Assembly (NCBI GenBank): GCA_017469525.1
Contig: JAFUGG010000035.1
Coordinates: 1-59,867, forward strand
DNA from: Bacteroidaceae bacterium
Lineage (GTDB): Bacteria; Bacteroidota; Bacteroidia; Bacteroidales; Bacteroidaceae
Length of the DNA: 59,867 nt
Direction of reading: 5' to 3'
The number at the start of each line of letters is the position of its first letter. Position 1 is the stretch's first letter. Positions 1 through 9,239 of the stretch are shown piece after piece. The translations under genes and the position numbers were made by a program. The notes beneath the pieces were generated by a model, which was given only the letters and a program-made list of their open reading frames with translations, was not told where the DNA came from and did no database searches.

Positions 1-21
1 GTTAGTTTTTGTTTCATTGTC

Positions 22-86
22 TTGATTTGTTATGAGTTAATAATTTGTTAGTCGTTTCGTTTGAAGCCGCCGCTGCGGCTGGGTGC
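22..86. repeat. 65-bp direct repeat, left copy
   Basis: This 65-bp segment recurs at 803-867 in the same orientation with about four mismatches. The two copies bracket the PIN/antitoxin gene pair. Each ends in a GC-rich inverted repeat (GCCGC-CGCT-GCGGC) that could fold as a hairpin. The copies could mark the edges of an inserted or excisable cassette, or be a dispersed 3' element that happens to be present twice. Confidence 0.85.
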
Positions 87-100
87 TTCTTGCATTAGTT

Positions 101-517
101 TTATGACGCAAGACTATCAAGAAATGCGTGTGGCGAAAGTATAGGAATGGTGTCTGTGGGAAAATGTCTGTTGGCATCCCGTGTTACTATCACTTCACAT
201 CCTTCTGCCAAGGCTGCCTCATATTGTAGCATATCTTCAAAGTCCGTCATGTCACTATTTAAAGCTCGGACGCACTGCATGTCATCCATAGACGCTATCT
301 TCACATATTTCTTCAAGAATCTCAATCCCTCAATCGCCTTAGCTTGTCCCACATTTTTCCTTGCGACATACATACAGTTGGCAAACGTGAGTGATGTTGC
401 GTACATCTCTATATTGCCGTTCATGCCAAGGTCAAATATATTCAGCGCAGGGATGAGAAACTTTTCTCTGCCTTCTATGATATCCAATAGGATGTTAGTA
501 TCTATGAATACTTTCAT
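101..517 (-). CDS. PIN-domain toxin (probable ribonuclease)
   Basis: This 138-residue protein begins MKVFIDTNILLDIIEGR, the typical first strand of a PIN domain with its first metal-binding Asp in FIDTN. A late acidic pair follows in DMTDFEDMLQYEAA, then EGCEVIVTRDANRHF, matching the usual Asp/Glu layout of PIN nucleases. Family members act as toxin RNases in VapBC-type modules. The ATG at 517 lies one base after the stop of the upstream antitoxin gene (519-779), which implies translational coupling. A longer reading from 544 would overlap the antitoxin and put residues in front of the conserved strand, so I prefer 517. RNA target unknown. Confidence 0.85.
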   Translation of the reverse strand: MKVFIDTNILLDIIEGREKFLIPALNIFDLGMNGNIEMYATSLTFANCMYVARKNVGQAKAIEGLRFLKKYVKIASMDDMQCVRALNSDMTDFEDMLQYEAALAEGCEVIVTRDANRHFPTDTIPILSPHAFLDSLAS

Positions 518-518
518 C

Positions 519-779
519 TTAGTATCTTGAGGTAAGGTACTCATCTCTTGCCTTCTCTCCGTTCATATCATCCTCTGCTGCTGACGGTTTGGCAAAGCCT
601 GCATACTGAAGCAGTTCAGGTGACAGCTCATGCATGGTCTTCATCTTGTAATGTTTCTTCCTTTGGGGGATGAAACGTGCTATGAGCGATGCCACCCACT
701 GCTCAACAGTGGTGTTGTTGGCAGAGGCGTATGCCTTTGCCTGGGCGTATAGGGCATTATCTATCGAAATAGCTTGCAT
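519..779 (-). CDS. Antitoxin partner of PIN toxin, ribbon-helix-helix-like
   Basis: An 86-residue protein directly upstream of the PIN gene and on the same strand. The N-terminal part, MQAISIDNALYAQAKAYAS followed by NNTTVEQWVASLIARF, has the short strand plus two helices expected of a ribbon-helix-helix DNA-binding dimer. The C-terminal part is acidic and polar (SAAEDDMNGEKARDEY) and is the likely toxin-neutralising tail. Antitoxin-first order, stop-to-start spacing of one base and size all fit a type II toxin-antitoxin module. No clear TAnnTTTG promoter is visible upstream. Autoregulation is inferred from family behaviour only. Confidence 0.75.
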   Translation of the reverse strand: MQAISIDNALYAQAKAYASANNTTVEQWVASLIARFIPQRKKHYKMKTMHELSPELLQYAGFAKPSAAEDDMNGEKARDEYLTSRY

Positions 780-802
780 AGGGCATCTGTCTTGATTTCG
801 TT

Positions 803-867
803 TTGATTTGTTATGAGTTAGTAATATGTTAGTCGTTTCGTTTGGTGCCGCCGCTGCGGCTGGGTGC
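803..867. repeat. 65-bp direct repeat, right copy
   Basis: This is the second copy of the 22-86 element, in the same orientation and starting about 24 bp upstream of the antitoxin start codon. Copy-to-copy spacing is 781 bp. The shared end includes GCCGCCGCTGCGGCTGGGTG. See the finding on the bracketed toxin-antitoxin pair. Confidence 0.85.
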
Positions 868-1078
868 GGGTTCTATATATTAATATATATATGTACGCGC
901 GAGGGCTCTTAACGTCACTGCATGTGCGCAAAAACCCAAGTACGGTGGCAAAGATAGGTGTTTATGCTTTACTGAATACAAAATATGCGTTAATTTATGT
1001 TAATTCGGCAGAAATAGACAAGAGATTGGGAATAATTGCCTTACACCGTTGTGATATAGGGACAGTTGGAAGGCCAGA

Positions 1079-1250
1079 AAATCCTCTAGAGGATTTGCCA
1101 AAATCCTGCTGTGGATTTGATGAAATCCTGCAGTGGATTTGATGAAATCCTCACGTGGATTTCGAGAAGTCCACGTGAGGGTTCTACAACATCGACTAGT
1201 CGCGTAGGCGATAGGGACGTGTCCCGTTGGCGATAGGGACGCGTCCCTAT
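1079..1250. repeat. 22-bp phased palindrome array A (8 units)
   Basis: Eight 18-bp dyads start at 1079, 1101, 1123, 1145, 1167, 1189, 1211 and 1233, exactly 22 bp apart, with 4-bp spacers (GCCA, GATG, GATG, CGAG, TACA, GGCG, GGCG). Unit 1 is AAATCCTCTAGAGGATTT and unit 8 is ATAGGGACGCGTCCCTAT, both perfect palindromes. Units 2-4 keep AAATCC/GGATTT arms with different centres. Unit 6 has a CGACTAGTCG core. The array fills most of the non-coding stretch 780-1330 between the antitoxin start and the trpS 3' end. No convincing gene lies under it. Confidence 0.9.
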
Positions 1251-1330
1251 ACGAACACGGATTGGACGGATAAAACAGATATGGCTAAGGTGTCATATAA
1301 ACACAAAGACACGTTAACCTGATGAGTGGG

Positions 1331-2464
<1,134 letters not shown>

Positions 2465-2474
2465 CTAAAGGGGG

Positions 2475-4361
2475 TTAGGGGGTCCTAAACATCTTTTCTA
2501 TCTGTTCCTGCTGGAGGATGGTGAGTATGGTCTTGCCGCTGGGCGAGAGCTTGGGGTTGGAGCACTGGAAGAGGTCTCCGATGAGTGTCTCCATCTGTAC
2601 GGGTGTGAGCGCTTCGCCCACCTCGATGGCACCAGCGCGTGCCAGCACGAGTGCCAGCTGGTGGTGCAATGCCTCGGAGCCGACGGCATCCTGCTGCTTG
2701 ACGGTCTCCACCATCTGCTGTACGACAGCCACAGGATTGTTCTGCCCGGTGGGTGCTCCCACAATGGAGAACGAGCTGCCGCCAAGAGGTGTGATGTCGA
2801 AGCCGAGTGCCCGCACGTCGTCGAGGATGCCTGTAAGCAGAGCCGCATCGCTGGGCGGGAGCTCAAGCAGCTCGGGGAAGAGGAGACCTTGCGTGGGGGC
2901 ATTGTGCTCCTGCATCTGACGCATGTAGCGTTCGTAGAGGATGCGTATGTGGGCACGCCGCTGGTCCACCATCATCAGGCCCGACTGCACGGCGATGAGT
3001 ATGTACTGACCTTTGTACTGGAAGTGCTGGGAACTCATCTCCAAAGCCCCCTCGGGGAAGAGAGAAGGGGGAAGGGTCGAGGGGCAAGGGGCAAGAGGAT
3101 TACCGAGGAGGTCCGACTCCCCGTTGTATTCTCTTGCTCCATGCTCCATGCTCCTTGCCCCTTGCTCCATGCTCCTTTGTCCCTTGCTCCCTGCTTCCTC
3201 GAACAGCTTCTCCCACTGGCGGGCGGGCTTGCGTGTCGTCTCACTATGACCGCTGAAGGGGTTGTAGCTGGGATTATACTGGACGCGAGGCACCTTGACG
3301 TCGGTCAGCTTGCTTGCCTCGAAGGTGGGGATGTCGGGACGTCCTTCCACATCGAAGTCGATGGTGGGCACGGCATTGAACTTGCCCAAGGCATCGCGCA
3401 CGGCTGCCAGTGTGATGCTCCATATCTCCTGCTCGTTCTCGAACTTTATCTCCGTCTTGGTGGGATGGATATTGACATCGATGTTGGCCGGGTCCACCTG
3501 GAAGGAGATGAAGTATGGCACCTGGTCGCCCTCGGGGATGAGATGGCTGAAGGCTTCCATCACGGCATAGTGGAAACGCGGATGGCGCATGAAGCGACCG
3601 TTGACGAAGAGGTACTGCGATGCACCTTTCTTCCTTGCCGACTCGGGTTTGCCCACGAAGCCGCTTATCCTGACGAGCGACGTCTCCACCTGCACCGGCA
3701 GCAACTGCTCGCCAAGCTTCTTGCCGAAGATGCCCACGATACGCTGCAAGCTTCCGCCGGCAGGCAACTGCATCAACTGACTGCCATTGCTGGAGAGGGT
3801 GAAGGCAACAGAAGGGTTGACCAAGGCAATGCGCTCGAACTCCTGTATGATGTTGTTCAGCTCCGTCTGGTTCGACTTGAGGAACTTACGTCGTGCCGGT
3901 ACGTTGAAGAAGAGGTTGCTCACCTCGAAGTTGGCTCCTGCTGGACAAGTACATACTTCCTGCGAGACGACCCTCGAACCCTCGAGGCACAGCTGCACAC
4001 CCAGTTCCTGCTCGGCAGTGCGAGTGACCAGCTTGACCTGCGAGACGGCAGCAATGGAGGGCAATGCCTCGCCTCGGAAGCCCATCGTCTGAAGTGTGAA
4101 GAGGTCCTCCGCCTTCGCTATCTTGGAGGTGGCATGACGTTCGAAAGCCATTCGGGCATCCGTCTCCGTCATTCCCTTGCCGTCGTCGATGACCTGTATG
4201 GAGGTGCGACCGGCATCCTGCACCAGCACGTCAACAGTGGAGGCACCTGCATCGACAGCATTCTCCATCAGTTCCTTGATGACGGATGCCGGACGCTGCA
4301 CGACCTCGCCTGCGGCTATCTGGTTGGCAACAGAATCGGGAAGAAGGTGTATGATGTCCAC
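2475..4361 (-). CDS. mutL: DNA mismatch repair protein MutL
   Basis: This 628-residue protein has a GHKL ATPase domain (about 1-330) with Glu in ASVIKELMENAVDAGA (residues 25-40), DDGKGM (59-64) and GFRGEAL (94-100). The dimerisation domain occupies about 440-628. MutL couples mismatch-bound MutS to strand removal. The C-terminal segment reads VDQRRAHIRILYERYM where nicking MutL proteins have DQHA-x2-E, so the metal-binding His is replaced and endonuclease activity is doubtful. The linker at about 391-440 contains a translated low-complexity repeat (RSMEQGARSMEHGA, DNA 3042-3191) that looks like inserted intergenic repeat DNA. The start at MDIIHLLPDS matches the family. It is the last gene of an envelope operon. 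Confidence 0.97.
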   Translation of the reverse strand: MDIIHLLPDSVANQIAAGEVVQRPASVIKELMENAVDAGASTVDVLVQDAGRTSIQVIDDGKGMTETDARMAFERHATSKIAKAEDLFTLQTMGFRGEALPSIAAVSQVKLVTRTAEQELGVQLCLEGSRVVSQEVCTCPAGANFEVSNLFFNVPARRKFLKSNQTELNNIIQEFERIALVNPSVAFTLSSNGSQLMQLPAGGSLQRIVGIFGKKLGEQLLPVQVETSLVRISGFVGKPESARKKGASQYLFVNGRFMRHPRFHYAVMEAFSHLIPEGDQVPYFISFQVDPANIDVNIHPTKTEIKFENEQEIWSITLAAVRDALGKFNAVPTIDFDVEGRPDIPTFEASKLTDVKVPRVQYNPSYNPFSGHSETTRKPARQWEKLFEEAGSKGQRSMEQGARSMEHGAREYNGESDLLGNPLAPCPSTLPPSLFPEGALEMSSQHFQYKGQYILIAVQSGLMMVDQRRAHIRILYERYMRQMQEHNAPTQGLLFPELLELPPSDAALLTGILDDVRALGFDITPLGGSSFSIVGAPTGQNNPVAVVQQMVETVKQQDAVGSEALHHQLALVLARAGAIEVGEALTPVQMETLIGDLFQCSNPKLSPSGKTILTILQQEQIEKMFRTP

Positions 4362-4401
4362 TTTGGAATTTACTATTTGACGATTGACTATTTACTATTT
4401 A

Positions 4402-4695
4402 TTATCTCACGCCCGTCAGCAGGAAACGCCACAGGATGAGCAAGCCAAAGAGGATGACAATGATGACGGGCCAACCAAGCTTAGAGCCGTTCTCCTTGTG
4501 CTGCTGGGCACGAGGGGTGTAGTTGATGAACGTGCCACGGAACTTGTCCGTATCGTAGTGTTCCTCGCCCTCAGGCATTTCGCCTTGCTCGCGCTTCACT
4601 TCATCGACGAGCTTCTGCAGACGGTCGCGCGACTCGTCTGTGTAGATGCTTACCCTGCGGAAGCCTCGAGGCTTCCTCGTGCTGAAGAGTTTCAT
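4402..4695 (-). CDS. Small membrane-anchored protein, function unknown
   Basis: A 97-residue protein with a basic N-terminus (MKLFSTRKPRGFRRVSIYTD), a charged helical middle (DRLQKLVDEVKREQGEMPEGEE) and one C-terminal membrane segment (WPVIIVILFGLLILWRFLL). No known domain is recognised. It starts three bases after the stop of the OstA-like gene and sits 40 bp before mutL, so it is very probably in the same transcript. A cytoplasmic domain tethered by a C-terminal helix, helping envelope assembly, would fit the context, but that is inference. Confidence 0.85.
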   Translation of the reverse strand: MKLFSTRKPRGFRRVSIYTDESRDRLQKLVDEVKREQGEMPEGEEHYDTDKFRGTFINYTPRAQQHKENGSKLGWPVIIVILFGLLILWRFLLTGVR

Positions 4696-4698
4696 GCT

Positions 4699-6414
4699 TT
4701 ATTCTCCTTCTGTCTTTTCTGCGGGCTCAGGAGTCTTTGGTTCCTCCGAGTCCTTGATTCCTCTTTTCTTCTTGATATCGCTGAGCTTCTGCTTCGGTGC
4801 TGCATGGCGCACGCTCTCCTTGAGTTCTGTGCCAGCCTTCTTGGGCCGCCACTCGAAGAGGTCGTATCTATCGACAGGTCTGATGTAGTCGAACCATGCA
4901 AAGTTCTGCAGATAGTACTTGTCGGCAGGAATGAGCGGTATGGGGTACATCGTGCCCGTAGCAGCAGGCATCCAAATGTGGTCTGCCCTCCTGTTCCTTA
5001 CATACATCTTGAGCAAGGACGTCTCGGTATGGTTCAGCTCGACCATGACGCTGTCCTCGTCGAAAGGATAGTAGTTGAGGAAGACGTTGCCCTCGGAAGT
5101 GGAGAGATAGAGCTCGCCGTCCTTGAAGTAGGAGTGCATCTCGTGCCCCGACACTTGATTATAGTGGATGCTGTCAATCTTTTCGACCGAGAGTGCCTGC
5201 CTGAGCACCTGGATGCTATCGATATTCTCTCCGCTGAAGAAGATGCGTATCTCCTCGCCCAACTGCTGCTGTCCCTCCTGCCAAATAATCGGGTCGCGAT
5301 ACATGAAGAGGACACTGTCGCGGGTGTCATAGACCAGGGAGTCGCAGACAGCCTGTATGTCGCGACGGAAGGCACGCATGTGGTAGTAGGCATGCACGAT
5401 GCGGTAGGTGGAGTCCGTATCTATATTATATGTAAAGACCTTGATGGTGTCGGCATGGGCATACATTGTGTCCTGCTGGCTGTAGTCAATGGCGAGTGCA
5501 CTGTCCGTAGCCATGACATAGCCTGTGCTGTCCTCGTAATAGACATACTCGCCAGTGAACATGTTCTTGCCCACGACATCCGTATATTCCACGTTGCCAA
5601 AGGCCTCGGCCGTAGCGACATCATCATTCCAGACGACACTGTCGCCCACGAGCCGCTTGCCATTGTTGGAGAGAATGCTACGGTCCAGCAGATGGGTATG
5701 CTTGGCCTGCGTGTCGTAATAGCCCAGTTCAGAATAGATGTGGTTCTCGCCATTCTCAATATTCGAGGGTCCGACGATGTGGGCTATGGCAGTCTCGGTA
5801 TTATAATGGAGGGTATCGGAGATAAGAGTTGTCTCGGGCTTTGCAGGCGGTGCGGGATTGACGAGGCGGACGTTGTAGTTGAAGACAGCCTTATGCGTGG
5901 CAGGGCTGTACTCGCCCCAGTCGCTTGTGAGCTGGTTGTCGTGGTCGAGGACACGTCCGCCCTCGAAGAAGTAGCCCAAGTCGTAGAGGCGGTCATAGTC
6001 GAGGCTGTCCGTGAAGATGGTCATGGTGCCATGCTTGAAGACGACATCATAGCGAGCCCTTGCCAAGCGGTCGAGGCCATTGTAATAAAGCACCTCGCTG
6101 TTCAGCTTGAGCGTATCGCCCTGATTCATCCGGACATTGCCGAAAGCATCAAAGGAATTGGTGGCTTCGTAATAGAGAGCACTGTCGCAATACATCAGTA
6201 CGCCCTCGTGACTGAACCGCACGTCGCCGACGAGAATCTGTGCCGTGCGATGCAGACGGTCGTCGAAGTAAAGGCGGTCGGCATGCAACAGGTGCACCTT
6301 GCTGTCGGATTGCGTTCGCGCTCCTCCAGGCTTGCGGTCCGGTGTCACAGCCATCATCATGCAAAGGCAGAAGAACAGGGACGCACAAAGGATGTATAGT
6401 CGCCGTCTCTTCAC
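4699..6414 (-). CDS. OstA/LptA-like envelope protein
   Basis: A protein of about 571 residues. After a signal peptide (KRRRLYILCASLFFCLCMMM) it carries repeated beta-strand segments of the type YFDDRLHRTAQILVGDVRF and YCDSALYYEATNSFDAFGNV, as in OstA/LptA proteins that bind or carry lipopolysaccharide across the periplasm. The C-terminal tail is charged and probably disordered (KRGIKDSEEPKTPEPAEK). I place the start at a GTG at 6414-6412. It overlaps the stop codon of the upstream parvulin gene as GTGA and sits directly before the signal peptide. A longer ATG reading from 6501 would add residues overlapping that gene. Role in LPS export is inferred from the fold. Confidence 0.82.
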   Translation of the reverse strand: MKRRRLYILCASLFFCLCMMMAVTPDRKPGGARTQSDSKVHLLHADRLYFDDRLHRTAQILVGDVRFSHEGVLMYCDSALYYEATNSFDAFGNVRMNQGDTLKLNSEVLYYNGLDRLARARYDVVFKHGTMTIFTDSLDYDRLYDLGYFFEGGRVLDHDNQLTSDWGEYSPATHKAVFNYNVRLVNPAPPAKPETTLISDTLHYNTETAIAHIVGPSNIENGENHIYSELGYYDTQAKHTHLLDRSILSNNGKRLVGDSVVWNDDVATAEAFGNVEYTDVVGKNMFTGEYVYYEDSTGYVMATDSALAIDYSQQDTMYAHADTIKVFTYNIDTDSTYRIVHAYYHMRAFRRDIQAVCDSLVYDTRDSVLFMYRDPIIWQEGQQQLGEEIRIFFSGENIDSIQVLRQALSVEKIDSIHYNQVSGHEMHSYFKDGELYLSTSEGNVFLNYYPFDEDSVMVELNHTETSLLKMYVRNRRADHIWMPAATGTMYPIPLIPADKYYLQNFAWFDYIRPVDRYDLFEWRPKKAGTELKESVRHAAPKQKLSDIKKKRGIKDSEEPKTPEPAEKTEGE

Positions 6415-7772
6415 TTCACCCAGCCCTCGTATTCGAAATCGCAGTCTCTCCAGTCGGGATTGATGCGGATATAAGTACTCTTCTGCTTTTCCTTTATCCA
6501 ATTAAGGATGGCCTCTTCGCCTTTCTTCGCCTCAACGACACCCTTCATGGCCTGGAAGTCTTCGGTGATGCTGGCACGATGTGACAGGGAACGGTTCTTG
6601 AGTCGGGCGATGGCACAGACGGTCTTGCCCTTGGTATTAATCATCGTGAAGGGCTTGGATATCTCGCCTATCTCGAGAGACTCGACGGTGCGGGCCAGTT
6701 CGGAAGAGAGGGTGGAGAGCTCGCTCATCTCGAAACGAGTGGTAACCTCGCCCGTTTCCCTGATGTTAGACAGGATGCCGCGGTTGTTGCGCGTGTCCTT
6801 ATCGTCCGAGGCATAGCGTGCAGCGTCCTCAAACGATATCTTGCCAGCAAGTATGTCGGCCTTTATAGAGTCGAGGACGACAAGGGCGCTGTCTATGTCG
6901 GCCTGTGCCACTTCCGGACGTTTCAAGATGTGTCGGCATTTCACCTTGTCGCCACGTTTGTCGATGAGCTGTATGATGTGATAGCCAAACTCGCTCTGCG
7001 CTATCTTGCTCACCTTCTTGGTGTCCGTCAAGCCGAATGCGACGTTGGCAAAGCCAGGGTCGAGTTCTCCCTTTCCCATATAGGGCATCTCGCCTCCCTG
7101 ACGGGCAGAGCCTGGGTCTTCGCTGTAGAGGCGAGCCAGGGTGGAGAAGGATGTCGTGCCACTGTTGACACGCTCGGCATAGTCGCGCAACATGCCTTTG
7201 ATGCGTTCTATCTCTGTCTGAGGGATACGTGGCTGCAGCACGATTATCTGCACCTCCACCTGAGTGGGGATGAGAGGCAGACTGTCTTCCGGCATATCCT
7301 TGAAGTAGCGTCGCACTTCGGCAGGCGTCACCTTCACGTCCGAGGTCAGTTGCTCACGCATACGCATGGAAATCATCTCGTTCTTTATCATGTCGAAGAG
7401 TTCCTCGCGTATCTGCACCATCGGCATCTTCATGTACTCCTCGAGCTTCTCCTTGGAGCCGGCCATCATAATCCTCTCGTTGAGTTTCTCCTCGACATAG
7501 GGATTGACGTCGGCATCGGTCACTTCAATACTGTCGATGACAGCCTGGTGGAGGAAGAGTTTCTGGATGGCCATCTGCTCGGGGATGACGCAATAGGGAT
7601 TGCCCTTCAGCTGCGAGCCGTACTCCAGACGACGCTTCTCGATGTCGGAGCGAAGGATGGCCTCATCGCCTACAACCCATACCACTTCGTCTATGACATT
7701 CTTTTGAGCCATAGAGAGCAGGCTGAGGAGCACGGCAAAGAGGCTGAGCGTATATCGTTTGCTTGCGTTCAT
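6411..7772 (-). CDS. SurA-like periplasmic peptidyl-prolyl isomerase
   Basis: A 453-residue protein with a signal peptide (YTLSLFAVLLSLLSMAQ). Next comes a SurA-type N-terminal helical segment (IDEVVWVVGDEAILRSDIEK), then a parvulin domain at about 170-280 (FSTLARLYSEDPGSARQGGE and FGYHIIQLIDKRGDKV) and a second, weaker parvulin-like module (CRHILKRPEVAQADIDSA onward). SurA proteins chaperone unfolded outer-membrane proteins and isomerise Xaa-Pro bonds. It lies between a second parvulin gene, four bases upstream, and the OstA-like gene, which its stop codon overlaps. The group is an outer-membrane assembly operon. Confidence 0.9.
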   Translation of the reverse strand: MNASKRYTLSLFAVLLSLLSMAQKNVIDEVVWVVGDEAILRSDIEKRRLEYGSQLKGNPYCVIPEQMAIQKLFLHQAVIDSIEVTDADVNPYVEEKLNERIMMAGSKEKLEEYMKMPMVQIREELFDMIKNEMISMRMREQLTSDVKVTPAEVRRYFKDMPEDSLPLIPTQVEVQIIVLQPRIPQTEIERIKGMLRDYAERVNSGTTSFSTLARLYSEDPGSARQGGEMPYMGKGELDPGFANVAFGLTDTKKVSKIAQSEFGYHIIQLIDKRGDKVKCRHILKRPEVAQADIDSALVVLDSIKADILAGKISFEDAARYASDDKDTRNNRGILSNIRETGEVTTRFEMSELSTLSSELARTVESLEIGEISKPFTMINTKGKTVCAIARLKNRSLSHRASITEDFQAMKGVVEAKKGEEAILNWIKEKQKSTYIRINPDWRDCDFEYEGWVK

Positions 7773-7776
7773 GCGC

Positions 7777-9195
7777 TTAGTGATTGTTTACTGTCTTGAG
7801 CACTTCCTTGTCTATCTCGACGGTATAGCGCTTGCGGAGTTCTGCCACGAACTCGTCTTCCTTGAGGCGCTGATAGTCATTGACTACCTGGTTGCTCACG
7901 TCTGTCCACTGAGCCGGACCTTTCTTGAGCACCTTGCCGAAGATGCCTATATTGGGATAGTTCTTGATGGGCTTCAGTTCTGCACTCTTATCCTTGAAGG
8001 CGAGCTTGTCGATGTTGGCATTGTCGCCCTTCTTGAAGACGCGACGCTCCACGCGCACCATGATGCTGTCCTTGTTGAAGGTCTCGCGGATGGAAGCCAT
8101 CCATTTGTCCTGCGGCAACTTCTTGACGAGCTTCTGCACAGCCTTGACATCGGCTGCTTCCTTGCAATAATAGACCATGCCACTGTAGTGAGGTTCGTCC
8201 CAAGCGTACTGTTTCTTGTTCTTCTTGAAGTAGTTCTCCAGTGCAAGTGTGTCCTTGGCAGCGGGTTCCCATATCTTGCTGTTGCACTCCTCGAAGAGGA
8301 GCAGACCGTCGTGATACTCCTGGACGAGGTACTTCAGTTCGTCGTCCTTGGCACAGAACTCCTCTGTCTTCTCGTCGAGAATCTGCTCCACGGTCTTCTG
8401 GTTTTGTTCTGCGATGGAGTCAAGGACTTGCTGGGCGAGGTGATTCTCCACGCCTTGGCCTTCGAGGTACTGCTGGATTCTGTCGTGGAGTTCCTCATAG
8501 GTTTCGAGGTCTTTCCTGTCCATCAGTTTGACGATGTCGTATCCGAAGGGCATGAGGAAGGGTTCGCTCATCTCGCCCACATTGAGGGAGTAAGCCACGT
8601 CCTCGAATTCCTTGACCACCTGATTGGGGCCTATCCAAGGCAGCATACCGCCGCGCATGGCGGAGCCCGGGTCTTGCGACACCTGCTTAGCCAGCTCTGC
8701 GAAGTCGGCCCCATCCTTCAGTGCCTGATAGACTGAGTCTATCGTCACCTTTGCAGCCGCCTTCTGCTCCTCGGTTGCATCTTGTGCCAGACGGATGAGG
8801 ATGTGTGCGGGCTGGATGAGTTGCTTGCCCTCGAGGCGAGAAAGCAGTCCGTCGTAGTATTTGCGCACCTCTGCCTCTTTGGCTCCTTCCGGCACGAGCA
8901 GCGGACGTATCTGCTGGTCGCGATACTGGCGGAACTCTTTCTGATAGCTGGAGAGTGTGTCCAACTTATCATCGAGGGCGGCTTGAACCTTGAGCTTGTA
9001 GTTCACGAAGAGGTCCACATACTCATCGACGTTCTTCTTGTCTATGACGCCTTCCGAGTTGTTCTTGTTATAGTTATATTCAAATTCACTGCGAGTGACG
9101 GGGACTCCATTGATGCGCATCACGATGGGGTCTTCCTGAGCGGCAGCCGTCATAGCGAGGGCTACCAAGGATAAGCTGATAAGTATTTTTTTCAT
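7777..9195 (-). CDS. Periplasmic parvulin-type peptidyl-prolyl isomerase
   Basis: A protein of about 472 residues with signal peptide MKKILISLSLVALAMTAAAQ. This places the start at 9195 rather than at an in-frame ATG at 9240, which would touch the guaB stop. One parvulin domain is clear (QPAHILIRLAQDATEEQ, then FAELAKQVSQDPGSAMRGGM and FGYDIVKLMDRKD). The helical N-terminal and C-terminal parts resemble PpiD/SurA chaperone arms. It is the first envelope gene after guaB. Together with the next gene it gives two different parvulins in tandem, perhaps with different client ranges. Confidence 0.9.
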   Translation of the reverse strand: MKKILISLSLVALAMTAAAQEDPIVMRINGVPVTRSEFEYNYNKNNSEGVIDKKNVDEYVDLFVNYKLKVQAALDDKLDTLSSYQKEFRQYRDQQIRPLLVPEGAKEAEVRKYYDGLLSRLEGKQLIQPAHILIRLAQDATEEQKAAAKVTIDSVYQALKDGADFAELAKQVSQDPGSAMRGGMLPWIGPNQVVKEFEDVAYSLNVGEMSEPFLMPFGYDIVKLMDRKDLETYEELHDRIQQYLEGQGVENHLAQQVLDSIAEQNQKTVEQILDEKTEEFCAKDDELKYLVQEYHDGLLLFEECNSKIWEPAAKDTLALENYFKKNKKQYAWDEPHYSGMVYYCKEAADVKAVQKLVKKLPQDKWMASIRETFNKDSIMVRVERRVFKKGDNANIDKLAFKDKSAELKPIKNYPNIGIFGKVLKKGPAQWTDVSNQVVNDYQRLKEDEFVAELRKRYTVEIDKEVLKTVNNH

Positions 9196-9239
9196 CTCTG
9201 ATGGAATTATTAGACTGTTTGTGTAGTTTAGGTTTGGCA

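Noticed and set aside
864..1142. A 92-residue plus-strand open frame
   Set aside because: It begins in the direct repeat and runs into the palindrome array; the translated sequence has no family features.
1079..1250. CRISPR array
   Set aside because: The units are palindromes with 4-bp spacers and no unique 30-bp spacers, and no cas gene is near.
2661..6399. Very long open frames on the plus strand opposite mutL and the OstA-like gene
   Set aside because: They are antisense to well-supported genes, have no recognisable domains and follow from the codon composition of the real genes.
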